Of a stretch of DNA of 64,000 nt, positions 1 to 9,591 are shown one piece after another (position 1 is the stretch's first letter; the number at the start of each line of letters is the position of its first letter). A model generated the notes under the pieces. That model was not told the origin of the DNA and did no database searches. It saw only the letters and a list, made by a program, of their open reading frames with translations. The position numbers were made by a program, and so were the translations under genes. Source of the stretch: Cyclobacteriaceae bacterium (GTDB taxonomy: Bacteria; Bacteroidota; Bacteroidia; Cytophagales; Cyclobacteriaceae); the NCBI GenBank assembly GCA_958296015.1, contig CATQIH010000015.1, positions 1-64,000 of the forward strand, given 5' to 3'.

Positions 1-513
1 CAGACTATCAGTTGCGTAGCCTTTCTTCTGCTCCAGCGTAGCCTCCTGCCTCAGCAGCAATAGCTTGTTGCTTTTGGCGATCATCTCTTTTATTGAGAAT
101 GTAGCAGCAGTGCTTCCTTCAGCTGTAACCACCACAAATGGTACGATCTTTTGGATCGTTTGCGCGTCCCAGCCAGGAATGTACTGTAGTTCGTAGAGGC
201 TCAGCAGGTTGCCATATACATGGCGATAGCTCAGGAGATTGCTGATCTGCCTGTCGGACAACAGCATCAAAGCCGACAGATCGTCCTGGGTAGCCAGGTT
301 CAGGTCAAGAGGCGTGGCATATCGCTGGTAAAGGAGTTCGGCCAGTGCTTCATAGTTCAGGTTTTCATCCTGCGCAGCCATCACATCTTCCATGATCTGC
401 TCAAAATCGCTGTCCTGTGCCACCACTGGTACAAAGGCACCACCTACCAGATAAGCGATCATAATCCAGGCAAAGCATGGAGGCAGTGTAAGAGACAATC
501 TATGATAACGCAT
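1..513 (-). CDS. Helix-hairpin-helix protein, N-terminal part (cut by window edge)
   Basis: An open frame runs from an ATG at 511-513 to the left edge without a stop, so at least 171 residues are present and the C-terminus lies outside. The protein starts with a hydrophobic signal-like stretch ending near a VVAQ cleavage-like site. A helix-hairpin-helix pattern follows: a 'PLDLNLAT..DL..L..LSD.QI..LL.YR' block and then a 'LLSLYELQYIPGWD' block, as in ComEA-like exported proteins of Bacteroidota. It starts 6 bp after the stop of the upstream barrel gene, so the two are probably co-transcribed. HHH motifs usually bind DNA without sequence specificity; the role of this exported form is not known. 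Confidence 0.75.
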   Translation of the reverse strand, partial: MRYHRLSLTLPPCFAWIMIAYLVGGAFVPVVAQDSDFEQIMEDVMAAQDENLNYEALAELLYQRYATPLDLNLATQDDLSALMLLSDRQISNLLSYRHVYGNLLSLYELQYIPGWDAQTIQKIVPFVVVTAEGSTAATFSIKEMIAKSNKLLLLRQEATLEQKKGYATDSL

Positions 514-519
514 GAAGAA

Positions 520-1332
520 TTACGGTTTGAAGTGATAAGCCAGCGACATCATATGTGAGCAGCCCAGGTGGGTATGTGTGCTGAGCGCATAATCCACTTT
601 CAGGATACGATGATACAGTCCGATACCGAAGTAATGTTGCCTGACGGCGGCATTGAATCCCGAACGTAGAGCCACCTTCTTCTGCCAGGTATAAGCAGCA
701 CCTACTTTAGCCTGTGGCTTCTCTCCTACCTGCTGTGCTATCTCCAGGGCAAGCAACAGTTCGGTGATGGGTTTGTAGGCTAGTCCTGCCTGTAGCCGGG
801 CTGCCTTTCTCTCACCGGTATACTGCGAAATGGTGGCTCGGTTCAAGTTGGAAATCGCCATGCCCAGGGTAAGCTGGGGCGAAAGCCTGGCGATGCCGCC
901 TATATCTATCAGCGTCACTGAGCGGCTGCCGTAGCCTTCTATACTATATTGCTGCTGGCTGAGCCTGATGCCCATGCTGAACTGCTCTATCTGGTGCGCA
1001 TATCCCAACGAAAGGGTGTGAATACTGAAAAGTTCGTCGCCCGTACGGCTAACGCCTATGCCCGCTACGCCTATCCTGACAGGCACTACCGCTCCGGCAC
1101 TCATCTGCGCTAATCCACTCGACAAGCCGTACAGGCTGTGATAGGTAGTGATAGAAACTACATGCTTGATAGCACTCATGCCTGCTACATTCTGAAAAAT
1201 ACTATAAGCATCCTGCAAGACAGCATCAGTATTCCCCATGCCCGTGGCGTTGGCACTTAGCGGCAAATCCTGGGCATTGACCGAGAAATGCAAACCTGTC
1301 AACCATAAAATCAATAGGAATTTCTTTTTCAT
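520..1332 (-). CDS. PorV/PorQ-like outer-membrane barrel protein
   Basis: The 270-residue product has an N-terminal signal peptide (KKK followed by a hydrophobic stretch, cleavage near VNAQ). The body is made of short alternating hydrophobic beta strands. An 'ANATGMGNTDAVLQDAYSIFQNVAGMS' type opening, where glycine-rich text precedes an N-A/V-A-G pattern, resembles the PorV/PorQ and UPF0164 families of outer-membrane proteins. The C-terminus ends in an aromatic strand (SLAYHFKP), typical of a barrel. It lies just upstream of the HHH gene and divergent from the large lamin-tail protein, so the three may form a surface or secretion module. The exact role is unknown. Confidence 0.7.
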   Translation of the reverse strand: MKKKFLLILWLTGLHFSVNAQDLPLSANATGMGNTDAVLQDAYSIFQNVAGMSAIKHVVSITTYHSLYGLSSGLAQMSAGAVVPVRIGVAGIGVSRTGDELFSIHTLSLGYAHQIEQFSMGIRLSQQQYSIEGYGSRSVTLIDIGGIARLSPQLTLGMAISNLNRATISQYTGERKAARLQAGLAYKPITELLLALEIAQQVGEKPQAKVGAAYTWQKKVALRSGFNAAVRQHYFGIGLYHRILKVDYALSTHTHLGCSHMMSLAYHFKP

Positions 1333-1354
1333 TTACGCAAAATATTACAGTGCC

Positions 1355-1384
1355 TAAAACTAAGGCTATCTTCATGTTGTCAAA
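1355..1384 (-). promoter_or_regulatory. Candidate Bacteroidota promoter for the barrel/HHH operon
   Basis: On the minus strand a TTTG (-33 box, plus-strand CAAA at 1381-1384) is followed after 18 bp by TAGTTTTA (1362-1355), a 7/8 match to the TAnnTTTG -7 box. It lies 23 bp upstream of the ATG at 1332. No other good candidate was seen in this divergent intergenic region. Confidence 0.4.
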
Positions 1385-1441
1385 AACCTTAAAGGGCTAA
1401 ATTCATACATAGGTAAATCCTAAAGAAAAAAACCATAACAC

Positions 1442-4400
1442 ATGAAATCTTATTACCTGGTCTGCCTTGTGCTGCTGGTTTGTCACATGGCCTTTGCACA
1501 ATTAGAAAACAACTTTTGGGATAAAAACCCTGCTTCTGACCTTGCATGGCTAAATGACACTGGTAAGTTTATCGGTTCAGATGCAGAAAAACTACAGATG
1601 GACGCGGATGTGCTGGCACAATACAGGGATGTAGTGGTCAATGAATGGTTGCCAGACCCGAATCCGCAAGTAGACAGCCTGCCCTCGGATACGAATGCCG
1701 AGTTTATAGAACTATACAACCGCAGCACTCATCCTTTCCGTCTTAAAGACTGGCAGCTCAATGGAAAATCTTTGCCTGATACCACCCTGCAACCCGGACA
1801 ATACCTGATTGTATGTCGCCCGGCATATGTGGCAGCTTACCAGCTTTACGGTCCAACTGCCCCTATGAGCAGCTGGCCTACGCTCAGCAATGGTGGCGGT
1901 CAAATCAGCCTTACCAACGCCGAAGGAGTACTCATTGATATAGTTACTTACGAAAGCTCACTGGTAACAGGCGGCGTGGCTATTGAGCAAATCAATCCGG
2001 GTAAAACCTGTGGTTTGCTCAATAATTATAGCCTTTCCACCGCCAGCAACGGCGGCACACCCGGTCAGCGCAATGCTGTGTTTGATGATACGCCCGATAC
2101 ACAAGGTCCGCAACTGCTGCACGCTCAGGTACTGGCTACCGATACCATATTGCTTCATTTTGATGAACCCATATTTGCTGATACGCCTGATATCAGTATC
2201 GCCCCGTTGCTGGCAGTTAAATCCTGGACGATCGACCAGCCAGCATCTGTCTTACAAATTATCACGCACGAACCTGCCACTTCCGAAACGGCTTATACCA
2301 TAAGTGTAGCCAACATCAGCGATTGCCAGGGAAATATGCGTGGCAAGCAAACACTTGCATTTACTATGGATACAACACCGCCGGAAATCACACGCCTGGT
2401 TTGGGTTGATACAGCTACTCTAGTCCTTGGCTTTCATGAAAAAATAGATAAAACGGCCACTACATCCGCAAATTATCTCCTACTACCGGATTCTCTGTCG
2501 CCCATAAAAGTAGCTTTTGAGCCAGACAGTGCTTCCGTGCGTCTTACTTTTTCACACAGGCTTTCTGAGCAGCCCTATCTCCTGCAATGTAAAAGCATCA
2601 CCGACTTGTCGGGCAATGTCCTGGAATCCTTCATACATGCTTTCCAGTTGGAAGATGCTATTGATACGGTGCGTGTGATCAATGAATATCAATTGGATGT
2701 TGCCTTTCAGGCATCGCTTGCAGATTTGGTTGCAAAAGATACGAAGCATTATCGGCTCAATGGTAAGGTGATTCCACAGGCAGCCATTGTGCATCAGTCG
2801 GACAGCAAGCTGGTGCATCTGATGTTTGATAAGCCGATGGCTGCCAACAAAGCACATACGCTGCTGGTAAGCAACCTACAAGATGTAGCAGGTCATACAT
2901 TACAAACACCCGGCTATCACTTTGTATATGACACCAAAGCACCAAAAGTTAAGCATATCGCTGCCCTGAACGCTAAGCATCTGAAAATTACAATGAACGA
3001 ACGCATTGCTGCTGATCTTACAAAGCTGGAAATAGCTGTAGACGGCACTACCATTGAATCTGCCAGGCTACAGGCAGATGGTTTATCAGTGCTGGTTGCT
3101 TTGCAAGACAGCCTTGAGCAGGAGAAAACTTATCAGGCAACTATGTCAGGCATCACCGACATATATGGCAATGAGCTTACCGATCCACAGAAAGTGCCAT
3201 TTACTTACGATACCACCCCCCCCACATTGACTACCTGGCAGCTGCTATCTCCTACCCTGCTAAAGCTCACCTTTCACGAACCGTTGCAGGAGACTTCTGC
3301 TACCGCACTGGCAAACTACGCTTTGCAAAATACAGCATATCCGGTATCCGTTGTTCAGGCACAGACTGATCCTGCTATTGTATTTCTGAGATTTGATGCT
3401 CCAATCTCTGATGAAGACGTGCTTTCCGTGCAGCATGTTGCTGATTTACAGGGCAATATACTGCAAGATGCGCTCCGCACAACGATTGCCAATCGTGCAT
3501 TGGCCATTGGTGCTGTACATGCCATATCAGGCTATCAGGTGAAGGTAACTTTTACCGAAGAAATCAGCAGTGAACAGCTTACGCCCACTCAATTTGCCTT
3601 GAGTGAAAGCACTGTAGCCAATAGTATTTCTGGCTTGCCCGATGATCTTTCATCTATCGTCGTAACATTTGACCAGCCATTACAGGCGAATAATACGCTA
3701 ACCCTTGGGGCTGATGGCAAGGTCATCCGGCAACTGCTCACAGCAACGTTTGCGTATAGCACAAAAATTACAAAAGTAGTCCGAAATGCCCCTTCCAGCC
3801 TGAGTATTACCTTTGCAGTACCTGTACTTTTGCCAGAAAATGCTATGCATTATTTTTCAATAGCAGAAAGCCATCCGGCAGCCGTGGTACAAACGGATGC
3901 CTTCACTTTTCACCTGCTGTTTGATGAAAATTTTCAGGGACAACAAGTATATACATTAAAAATTAAGAGTTTTGCAGATGCTGAATACGGTTATATTCCT
4001 GCTTCCAGCCATACGTTTGGCACCGGTGTCGGTCCGCAGCGACATGAGTTGCTGATCACCGAAATCATGGCTGACCCTGCGCCTGCTGTCGGGCTGCCGG
4101 AAGTGGAATATATTGAACTATACAATCCTACTGACAAGATACTTGACCTGAGCGGTATCACGTTTGGCGACAAACAGACAACTGCTACTTTTCCTGCTGC
4201 CGTACTCATGCCAAAATCGTATATGCTGGTCAGCAGTCGGACTGATGCAGCACTGTTTTCACCTGATATATCTACTCTTGGGTTGAGCAATTTTCCTTCA
4301 CTCAACGTTTCGGGAGATGATCTTATCCTGGAAAACGCAAACGGCGACCTGATCTTTGCCATAGCTTACAGTGATACGTGGTACAACGATACTGAAAAAA

Positions 4401-5659
4401 GCGATGGCGGCTGGTCGCTGGAGATGATAGATACCAACTGGCCCTGCGCAGAAGCAGAAAACTGGGTAGCGTCTACTGATGCCCGAGGAGGAACACCAGG
4501 AGCGGCAAACGCTGTACAGACATCCAATCCTGATCGTCAGTCGCCTGTTATGCATACAGCATTTGCCCTGGGCGACCGCACTTTGCACATTACTTTCAAC
4601 GAGAAATTTGATCCGGCAACCCTGCATCCCAGCTATTTTGAACTAAGCGAAGGTTTGCAGGTGCAGACAGTAGAACTAATCACGGAAAAAGAAGTGCTGC
4701 TCACCCTGGATCAGGAAATACCTGCCAGTACCGTCATCAGCATTCAGGTGCGGAAGGTGACAGACTGTGCAGGAAACAGCATTGTACCCGACCAGCCACT
4801 GACTTTTGCCAGACCCGAGAAAGCAACAAAGGGCGATATTGTGCTGAGCGAACTGCTATTCAACCCCAGGGCAGGTGGTGTACCCTTTGTGGAACTCTAC
4901 AATACTTCTGACAAATACATCAACTTACAGCATTGGCAGCTTGCCAACGCCAGAGAGACTACGTTGGAAATCACGAAAATTACTGACAGTCCCTGGGTGC
5001 TGGCACCCCATCAATACCTGGCATTGACGACTGAACCCAAAGTACTGAAAGCGGATTACGTAGCTGCTCCAGAAGATCGTTTGTACGAAGCATCCATTCC
5101 AGCTTTGTATGTGAGCGAAGGAACCATTCAGTTGCTGGATGCGGAAAGTCACCTGATGGAAAACTTTCATTATGATGAACGTATGCACCATCCGCTCATC
5201 AAAAACCCCAAAGGTGTATCGCTGGAAAAGATCAGTTGGGATACCATCGCCACCGATGCTAACCGCTGGCAGTCGGCAGCAGGCAGTGTGGGCTTTGCCA
5301 CCCCCGGTTACCAAAACAGCCAGACGATGCAGACGCTTTCGCCAACACTTCTGCTGAGTGCCGAACCAAAGATATTTTCTCCCTATCAGGATGTGCAACC
5401 TTATACAACCATCCGGTATCATGCGCAGGAAGCTGGCAATGTGGCTACCATCAGCATTTTTAATATACGGGGCAAAAAAGTACGCACATTAATGAATCAA
5501 CAGACTTTGGCCCAGGAAGGATGGATCACCTGGGACGGCACCGATCAGGCATTGCAGCCCCTGCCCATTGGTCACTATATCATTTTGATGCAGGTGTATG
5601 ATCTGAAAGGCCATACAAGCACACACAGAACCAAAGTAGTGGTGGCAAGTCCTTTTTAG
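1442..5659 (+). CDS. Large secreted lamin-tail / Ig-like repeat protein
   Basis: The 1405-residue product begins with a signal peptide (hydrophobic residues 4-18, cleavage near FAQ). Three lamin-tail domains are visible at about 63-215, 868-1010 and 1130-1290, each with a '(V/L)(V/L)(I/S)E.(M/L)..(D/N)P' start and an 'F(I/V)ELYN' core. Between them, about 220-860 and 1020-1125, are repeated Ig-like (SbsA/Big type) units. Several open with 'YDT.(P/A)P' and continue into 'L.(I/L)TF.E'. The C-terminus (about 1315-1405) resembles a FlgD-type Ig domain ('IFNIRGKKVRTL', 'WDGTDQ', 'GHYIILMQVYD'), commonly seen at the end of secreted Bacteroidota proteins. It is likely an extracellular or cell-surface protein. 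It is divergent from the barrel/HHH pair. Confidence 0.85.
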   Translation: MKSYYLVCLVLLVCHMAFAQLENNFWDKNPASDLAWLNDTGKFIGSDAEKLQMDADVLAQYRDVVVNEWLPDPNPQVDSLPSDTNAEFIELYNRSTHPFRLKDWQLNGKSLPDTTLQPGQYLIVCRPAYVAAYQLYGPTAPMSSWPTLSNGGGQISLTNAEGVLIDIVTYESSLVTGGVAIEQINPGKTCGLLNNYSLSTASNGGTPGQRNAVFDDTPDTQGPQLLHAQVLATDTILLHFDEPIFADTPDISIAPLLAVKSWTIDQPASVLQIITHEPATSETAYTISVANISDCQGNMRGKQTLAFTMDTTPPEITRLVWVDTATLVLGFHEKIDKTATTSANYLLLPDSLSPIKVAFEPDSASVRLTFSHRLSEQPYLLQCKSITDLSGNVLESFIHAFQLEDAIDTVRVINEYQLDVAFQASLADLVAKDTKHYRLNGKVIPQAAIVHQSDSKLVHLMFDKPMAANKAHTLLVSNLQDVAGHTLQTPGYHFVYDTKAPKVKHIAALNAKHLKITMNERIAADLTKLEIAVDGTTIESARLQADGLSVLVALQDSLEQEKTYQATMSGITDIYGNELTDPQKVPFTYDTTPPTLTTWQLLSPTLLKLTFHEPLQETSATALANYALQNTAYPVSVVQAQTDPAIVFLRFDAPISDEDVLSVQHVADLQGNILQDALRTTIANRALAIGAVHAISGYQVKVTFTEEISSEQLTPTQFALSESTVANSISGLPDDLSSIVVTFDQPLQANNTLTLGADGKVIRQLLTATFAYSTKITKVVRNAPSSLSITFAVPVLLPENAMHYFSIAESHPAAVVQTDAFTFHLLFDENFQGQQVYTLKIKSFADAEYGYIPASSHTFGTGVGPQRHELLITEIMADPAPAVGLPEVEYIELYNPTDKILDLSGITFGDKQTTATFPAAVLMPKSYMLVSSRTDAALFSPDISTLGLSNFPSLNVSGDDLILENANGDLIFAIAYSDTWYNDTEKSDGGWSLEMIDTNWPCAEAENWVASTDARGGTPGAANAVQTSNPDRQSPVMHTAFALGDRTLHITFNEKFDPATLHPSYFELSEGLQVQTVELITEKEVLLTLDQEIPASTVISIQVRKVTDCAGNSIVPDQPLTFARPEKATKGDIVLSELLFNPRAGGVPFVELYNTSDKYINLQHWQLANARETTLEITKITDSPWVLAPHQYLALTTEPKVLKADYVAAPEDRLYEASIPALYVSEGTIQLLDAESHLMENFHYDERMHHPLIKNPKGVSLEKISWDTIATDANRWQSAAGSVGFATPGYQNSQTMQTLSPTLLLSAEPKIFSPYQDVQPYTTIRYHAQEAGNVATISIFNIRGKKVRTLMNQQTLAQEGWITWDGTDQALQPLPIGHYIILMQVYDLKGHTSTHRTKVVVASPF

Positions 5660-5825
5660 CAGAGCATATTGGATATATCTGCCTTTTTTTCGTTATTGTA
5701 ACAAAACCACGCTTACCTAGCTGGTTACCACAGCCATCGCTATTGTTGCTTTGGTGGTTGGGCTGATCAAGCTGCTGTAATATCCGGCAGCATTGAATTT
5801 TTTTACTTGTCAATACACAGAAACG

Positions 5826-6470
5826 ATGCAGGGTGATATCAGAAAAATGATTTATCGCGGTGAAGGCGAATGCATAGATTTTAAGCAAACCATTACCGAT
5901 CCCTATAAGATTGCCAAAACAATTACTTCCTTTGCCAATACCAGAGGCGGAACGATACTGGTAGGGGTGCGGGATGATAAAACCATTGTAGGAGTCGACC
6001 CGGAAGAAGAAAAATACATACTGGAAACAGCAGCCGAATTTTATTGTGATCCACCCATTAGACTTACCTTTAAAGAAATAGAGGAGGAAGAAAATGACGA
6101 AGAGAGAACAGTACTGATCGTAGCCATAGCGGAAAGCCCTGATAAACCGCACTTTGTCAAAGATAAATATGCTAACCGGCTGGTGTATATCCGGCAAAAC
6201 GACAAAAGCCTGCCTGCCGGCAAAACGATGGTAGACCTGATGCGCAAAGGGGCACTTCCTTCTTCACCGGAAGATAACAGCTTTTTACCTGATCATAATC
6301 AAAAAAAACTATTGACCTATCTGAACAAGCACGAAAAAATTACGCTAAAGCAGTTTATGCAGATTGTCAACATCTCCAAACGCCGGGCAAGCCGCATATT
6401 ACACGACCTCACCATAGCAGGGCTTATCAGGATTCACCAGCACGAAAAAGAAGCTTATTATACGCTTTAA
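5826..6470 (+). CDS. AlbA_2 (Schlafen-type) putative transcriptional regulator with C-terminal HTH
   Basis: The 214-residue product has an AlbA_2 domain near the N-terminus ('E.IDFKQTI', 'SFANTRGGTILVGV.D', 'GVD'), the usual Schlafen-AlbA_2 signature. It continues to 'NRLVYIRQNDKS' around residue 125. The last 60 residues look like a winged helix-turn-helix ('ITLKQFMQIVNISKRRASRILHDLTIAGLIRI'). An in-frame TTG exists at 5793, but I chose the ATG at 5826 because the conserved domain starts soon after it. AlbA_2/HTH proteins are thought to be DNA-binding regulators; the target is unknown. It stands alone between the lamin-tail gene and a divergently unrelated oxidoreductase operon. Confidence 0.75.
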   Translation: MQGDIRKMIYRGEGECIDFKQTITDPYKIAKTITSFANTRGGTILVGVRDDKTIVGVDPEEEKYILETAAEFYCDPPIRLTFKEIEEEENDEERTVLIVAIAESPDKPHFVKDKYANRLVYIRQNDKSLPAGKTMVDLMRKGALPSSPEDNSFLPDHNQKKLLTYLNKHEKITLKQFMQIVNISKRRASRILHDLTIAGLIRIHQHEKEAYYTL

Positions 6471-6575
6471 TCCTAGAGACTTTTTTATTAGTATAAAATT
6501 ATCTATATTGCCTATGTGTTCGTGCACATATTTATCATTGCTCGTTTTTTTCAGATACATTTCAACCTTTAAAAT

Positions 6576-7883
6576 ATGAAAGATCATATCAAAAACACTT
6601 CCTTTTCCCGCAGAAAATTTATGAAAACAACCGGTGCGCTTGTAGCTGGCAGTCCTTTTGCCTTCAACATTCTACATGCTTCTCCTGCCTTTGCCGGTAT
6701 CAATGCAGATACACTCAAGGTAGGGCTTGTAGGCTGCGGCGGCAGAGGCTCCGGTGCTGCCAACCAAGCCCTGAATGCCGACCCAAACGTAGTGCTGTAT
6801 GCTATGGCAGATGTGTTTGAGGACAGGCTCAACAGTTCGCTGGACAACCTCACCAAAGCGCACGGCAAAAAAGTGACGGTACCTGCCGACAGGAAATTCA
6901 TAGGCTTTGACGCTTATCAGAAGCTCATAGACTCAGGTGTGGATGTGGTGTTGCTGGCAACCCCGCCTACTTTTCGCCCCGATCAGCTGACAGCTGCCAT
7001 TGATGCAGGGAAACATGTATTTTGCGAAAAACCGGTAGCAGTAGACACCCCTGGTATCAAAAAAGTACTGGCTGCTGCAAAGAAGGCCAAAGAAAAAGAT
7101 TTGTCGCTGATGTCTGGATTCTGCTGGCGTTACCATTTGCCCAAAAGAGCCATCTTCGACAAGATTCTCGGTGGCGCAGTAGGCAATATCAACACCATTT
7201 ACAATACTTATAATACAGGAACACTCTGGTCTAAGCCCCGAGAAGCAGACTGGAGCGAGATGGAATATCAGATGCGCAACTGGCTGTATTACAACTGGTT
7301 ATCAGGAGACCACATTGCAGAGCAGGCCATCCATAGTCTGGACATGATGGCCTGGGCTATGGGAGACAAACCCCCGGTAAGTGCTATGGGCACAGGCGGC
7401 AGAGAGGTGCGCACCGGAGATAAATTCGGCAATATTTACGATCATTTTGCCATCACCTATGCTTATGATGACGGGCCAAGAGGATTTCATTTCAGTCGGC
7501 AGCAGTTCAATTGTGCCAACAGCTACGCCGTAGAGGTGTTTGGCGACAAAGGCAAAGCACTTATTGATTGCACCCGCGACAAACACACCATTGAAGGTGC
7601 AGAGAAATGGCGATACAAAGGCGAGCAAAATGATATGTACCAGACCGAGCACGACGAGCTGTTTGCTGCTATCAGAAAGGGCAAGCCTGTCAACGATGGC
7701 GAGTTTATGTCGCATAGCACCATGCTAGCGATCATGGGTCGTATGGCAGCCTATACAGGCCAGGAAATTACCTGGGAGCAAGCCATGAATTCCAAAGATA
7801 AATTAGGCCCGCAAAACTATAGCTGGGACGTTGAGTATCCTGTCACTGAAGTAGCAAAACCAGGTATCACAGAGTTTAGCTGA
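6576..7883 (+). CDS. Gfo/Idh/MocA family oxidoreductase with Tat signal
   Basis: The 435-residue product starts with a twin-arginine signal (SRRKFMK at 11-17, then a hydrophobic stretch and an A-F-A cleavage-like site). The NAD(P)-binding Rossmann motif 'VGLVGCGGRGSG' is at about 49-60 and the family's EKP motif with its catalytic-region lysine at 151-153. It probably oxidises or reduces a sugar or inositol derivative in the periplasm, using a cofactor bound before folded export. Its stop overlaps the next start by one base, so it is translationally coupled to a sugar-phosphate isomerase/epimerase-like gene, a common pairing in Bacteroidota. The substrate is unknown. Confidence 0.9.
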   Translation: MKDHIKNTSFSRRKFMKTTGALVAGSPFAFNILHASPAFAGINADTLKVGLVGCGGRGSGAANQALNADPNVVLYAMADVFEDRLNSSLDNLTKAHGKKVTVPADRKFIGFDAYQKLIDSGVDVVLLATPPTFRPDQLTAAIDAGKHVFCEKPVAVDTPGIKKVLAAAKKAKEKDLSLMSGFCWRYHLPKRAIFDKILGGAVGNINTIYNTYNTGTLWSKPREADWSEMEYQMRNWLYYNWLSGDHIAEQAIHSLDMMAWAMGDKPPVSAMGTGGREVRTGDKFGNIYDHFAITYAYDDGPRGFHFSRQQFNCANSYAVEVFGDKGKALIDCTRDKHTIEGAEKWRYKGEQNDMYQTEHDELFAAIRKGKPVNDGEFMSHSTMLAIMGRMAAYTGQEITWEQAMNSKDKLGPQNYSWDVEYPVTEVAKPGITEFS

Positions 7884-8785
7884 TGATGGATAGGAGAAAC
7901 TTTATCAAGACAGCCAGCGTGGCAGGTGCTGCTCTTTGGGTACCTGCGTCGCCGTTCAACCCGCAACCGGCACGGCTAGCCATGAAGATCAAAAAGAGCC
8001 TGAAGTTTGGCATGGTAGAAGAAAACTTGTCCCTGATAGACAAGTTTAAACTTTTGAAAGACCTCGGGTTTGATGGCGTAGAACTGGATGCACCCAACGA
8101 TCTGGACGAGGATATGATCCTCAAAGCCAAAGCGCAGAGCGGGCTAGAGATACCTGGTGTAGTAAATTCTATGCACTGGGAAGCTCCCCTTTCTGACCCG
8201 GACCCGAAAGTGCGTGCTGCCTGTGTAGAAGCCACCAAGACGGCGCTGCGCAACTGCAAAGCCTACGGGGGCACCACTGTGCTGCTGGTACCTGCCGTGG
8301 TCAATCAGTTTACCAGCTATCAGCAGGCGTATGAGCGGTCGCAGGCAGAGATCAAAAAGATACTACCAGTAGCAGAAGAAACAGGCGTTAAAATCGCTTT
8401 TGAGAACGTGTGGAATAACTTTCTGCTCAGTCCGCTAGAAGCAGCCCGTTATGTAGACGAGTTTGACAGCCCGATGGTGGGATGGTATTTTGACATAGGC
8501 AATATTGTGCGCTATGGCTGGCCGGAGCAGTGGATTGAAGTACTGGGCAAGCGCATCCTCAAGACGGATGTCAAAGAATACAGTAGGGCCAAGCAGCAGA
8601 ATGAAGGCATCTGGAAAGGCTTTGAAGTAGAGCTGATGGAAGGCGACTGCAACTGGCCTGCGGTCAACAAAGCCTTACAGAAAGTCGGTTACGAAGGCTG
8701 GGCCTCCGCCGAAGTGAAAGGCGGAAACAGAAAGCGCTTGCAACGAATTTCTAAGGATATGGATACGATTTTTGGGTTGGATTAA
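7883..8785 (+). CDS. Sugar phosphate isomerase/epimerase-like TIM-barrel protein (Tat-type leader)
   Basis: The 300-residue product has a short Tat-like leader (DRRNFIK followed by an alanine-rich stretch). The remainder matches the AP endonuclease family 2 / xylose isomerase-like TIM barrel: 'KDLGFDGVELDAP', 'IAFENVWNNFL', 'YFDIGNIVRYG', 'DVKEY', 'EGDCNWP', 'EGWASAEVKGG'. The E, D, H/D-rich strand ends are the usual metal-binding positions. Its first codon shares a base with the upstream oxidoreductase stop (TGATG), so the pair is coupled. The actual substrate is not evident. The convergent carbonic anhydrase ends only 3 bp away. Confidence 0.85.
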   Translation: MMDRRNFIKTASVAGAALWVPASPFNPQPARLAMKIKKSLKFGMVEENLSLIDKFKLLKDLGFDGVELDAPNDLDEDMILKAKAQSGLEIPGVVNSMHWEAPLSDPDPKVRAACVEATKTALRNCKAYGGTTVLLVPAVVNQFTSYQQAYERSQAEIKKILPVAEETGVKIAFENVWNNFLLSPLEAARYVDEFDSPMVGWYFDIGNIVRYGWPEQWIEVLGKRILKTDVKEYSRAKQQNEGIWKGFEVELMEGDCNWPAVNKALQKVGYEGWASAEVKGGNRKRLQRISKDMDTIFGLD

Positions 8786-8788
8786 CCA

Positions 8789-9472
8789 CTATAGAATTTG
8801 CTGCCTGATTTTTTTGATGGCATTTTTATTAGAGATGAAGGTATCGTCGTAAAAGGATACTTGTCCTGTTTCCAGGTCGTGCATCCCCCCTATAATGGCA
8901 ATTTCTTCTTTCTCTATCATCTGCTCCAGGATAAAGCTCCTCTCGACGATGGCGGTAACAGAGCGTTTGACGTTGATAGCGGCTACGTTTTCTGCAAATT
9001 CAGAGGTAGAGGAATTACGTTTTTCAGGGTCTCTGGTGGCTATTTCCTGGTAAATGGCCGGTTGCAGCTTGGACAAAAGATCGGTCAGGTTACCCATTTC
9101 CAGATGGTCACAGGCTCCTTTTACCGCACCGCATTTGGTGTGCCCGAGTACCACCAGCAGCCGGGAGCCTGCTACTTTGCAGGCATACTCCATGCTACCG
9201 ATAATATCAGTGTTGACAATATTGCCGGCAATCCTGATAGAGAAGATATCGCCCAATCCCTGATCAAAAATCAATTCGGCAGAGGTGCGGCTATCAATAC
9301 AACTCAATATGGTAGCAAAAGGCCACTGACCGTTCCGGGTTTCGTTGGCTTGCTGTAACAGGTCGCGGTTAGCATTCAGGTTGTTGACAAACCTGGCATT
9401 ACCGTTCTTCAGGATGTTCAACGCTTTGATAGGTGTGATGCTTGCCTGTGTCTCTTTGGTGTGTGCTTTCAT
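8789..9472 (-). CDS. Beta-class carbonic anhydrase
   Basis: The 227-residue product has the beta-carbonic anhydrase zinc signature: Cys58 and Asp60 in 'SCIDSR', and His111 and Cys114 in 'GHTKCGA'. The conserved 'RIAGNIVN' and 'GSMEYA' segments lie between. It interconverts CO2 and bicarbonate in the cytoplasm; no signal peptide is seen. It is monocistronic, convergent with the isomerase-like gene, and has a TACATTTG -7 element upstream. Length and motif order are normal, so it should be active. Confidence 0.93.
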   Translation of the reverse strand: MKAHTKETQASITPIKALNILKNGNARFVNNLNANRDLLQQANETRNGQWPFATILSCIDSRTSAELIFDQGLGDIFSIRIAGNIVNTDIIGSMEYACKVAGSRLLVVLGHTKCGAVKGACDHLEMGNLTDLLSKLQPAIYQEIATRDPEKRNSSTSEFAENVAAINVKRSVTAIVERSFILEQMIEKEEIAIIGGMHDLETGQVSFYDDTFISNKNAIKKIRQQIL

Positions 9473-9492
9473 ATAGGTATTGTTCGCTTTTG

Positions 9493-9500
9493 CAAATGTA
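9493..9500 (-). promoter_or_regulatory. -7 box TACATTTG for the carbonic anhydrase gene
   Basis: The minus strand reads TACATTTG, a full TAnnTTTG match, 20 bp before the ATG. No clear TTTG -33 partner was seen at the usual distance. Confidence 0.45.
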
Positions 9501-9591
9501 GTTATCAGACACTTTATTCCTATGCCTGATCTTAATAGATTATCCCTGCATATATACTAACCCGTAGTCTTTTCATTTAGTTATAAAGCAA

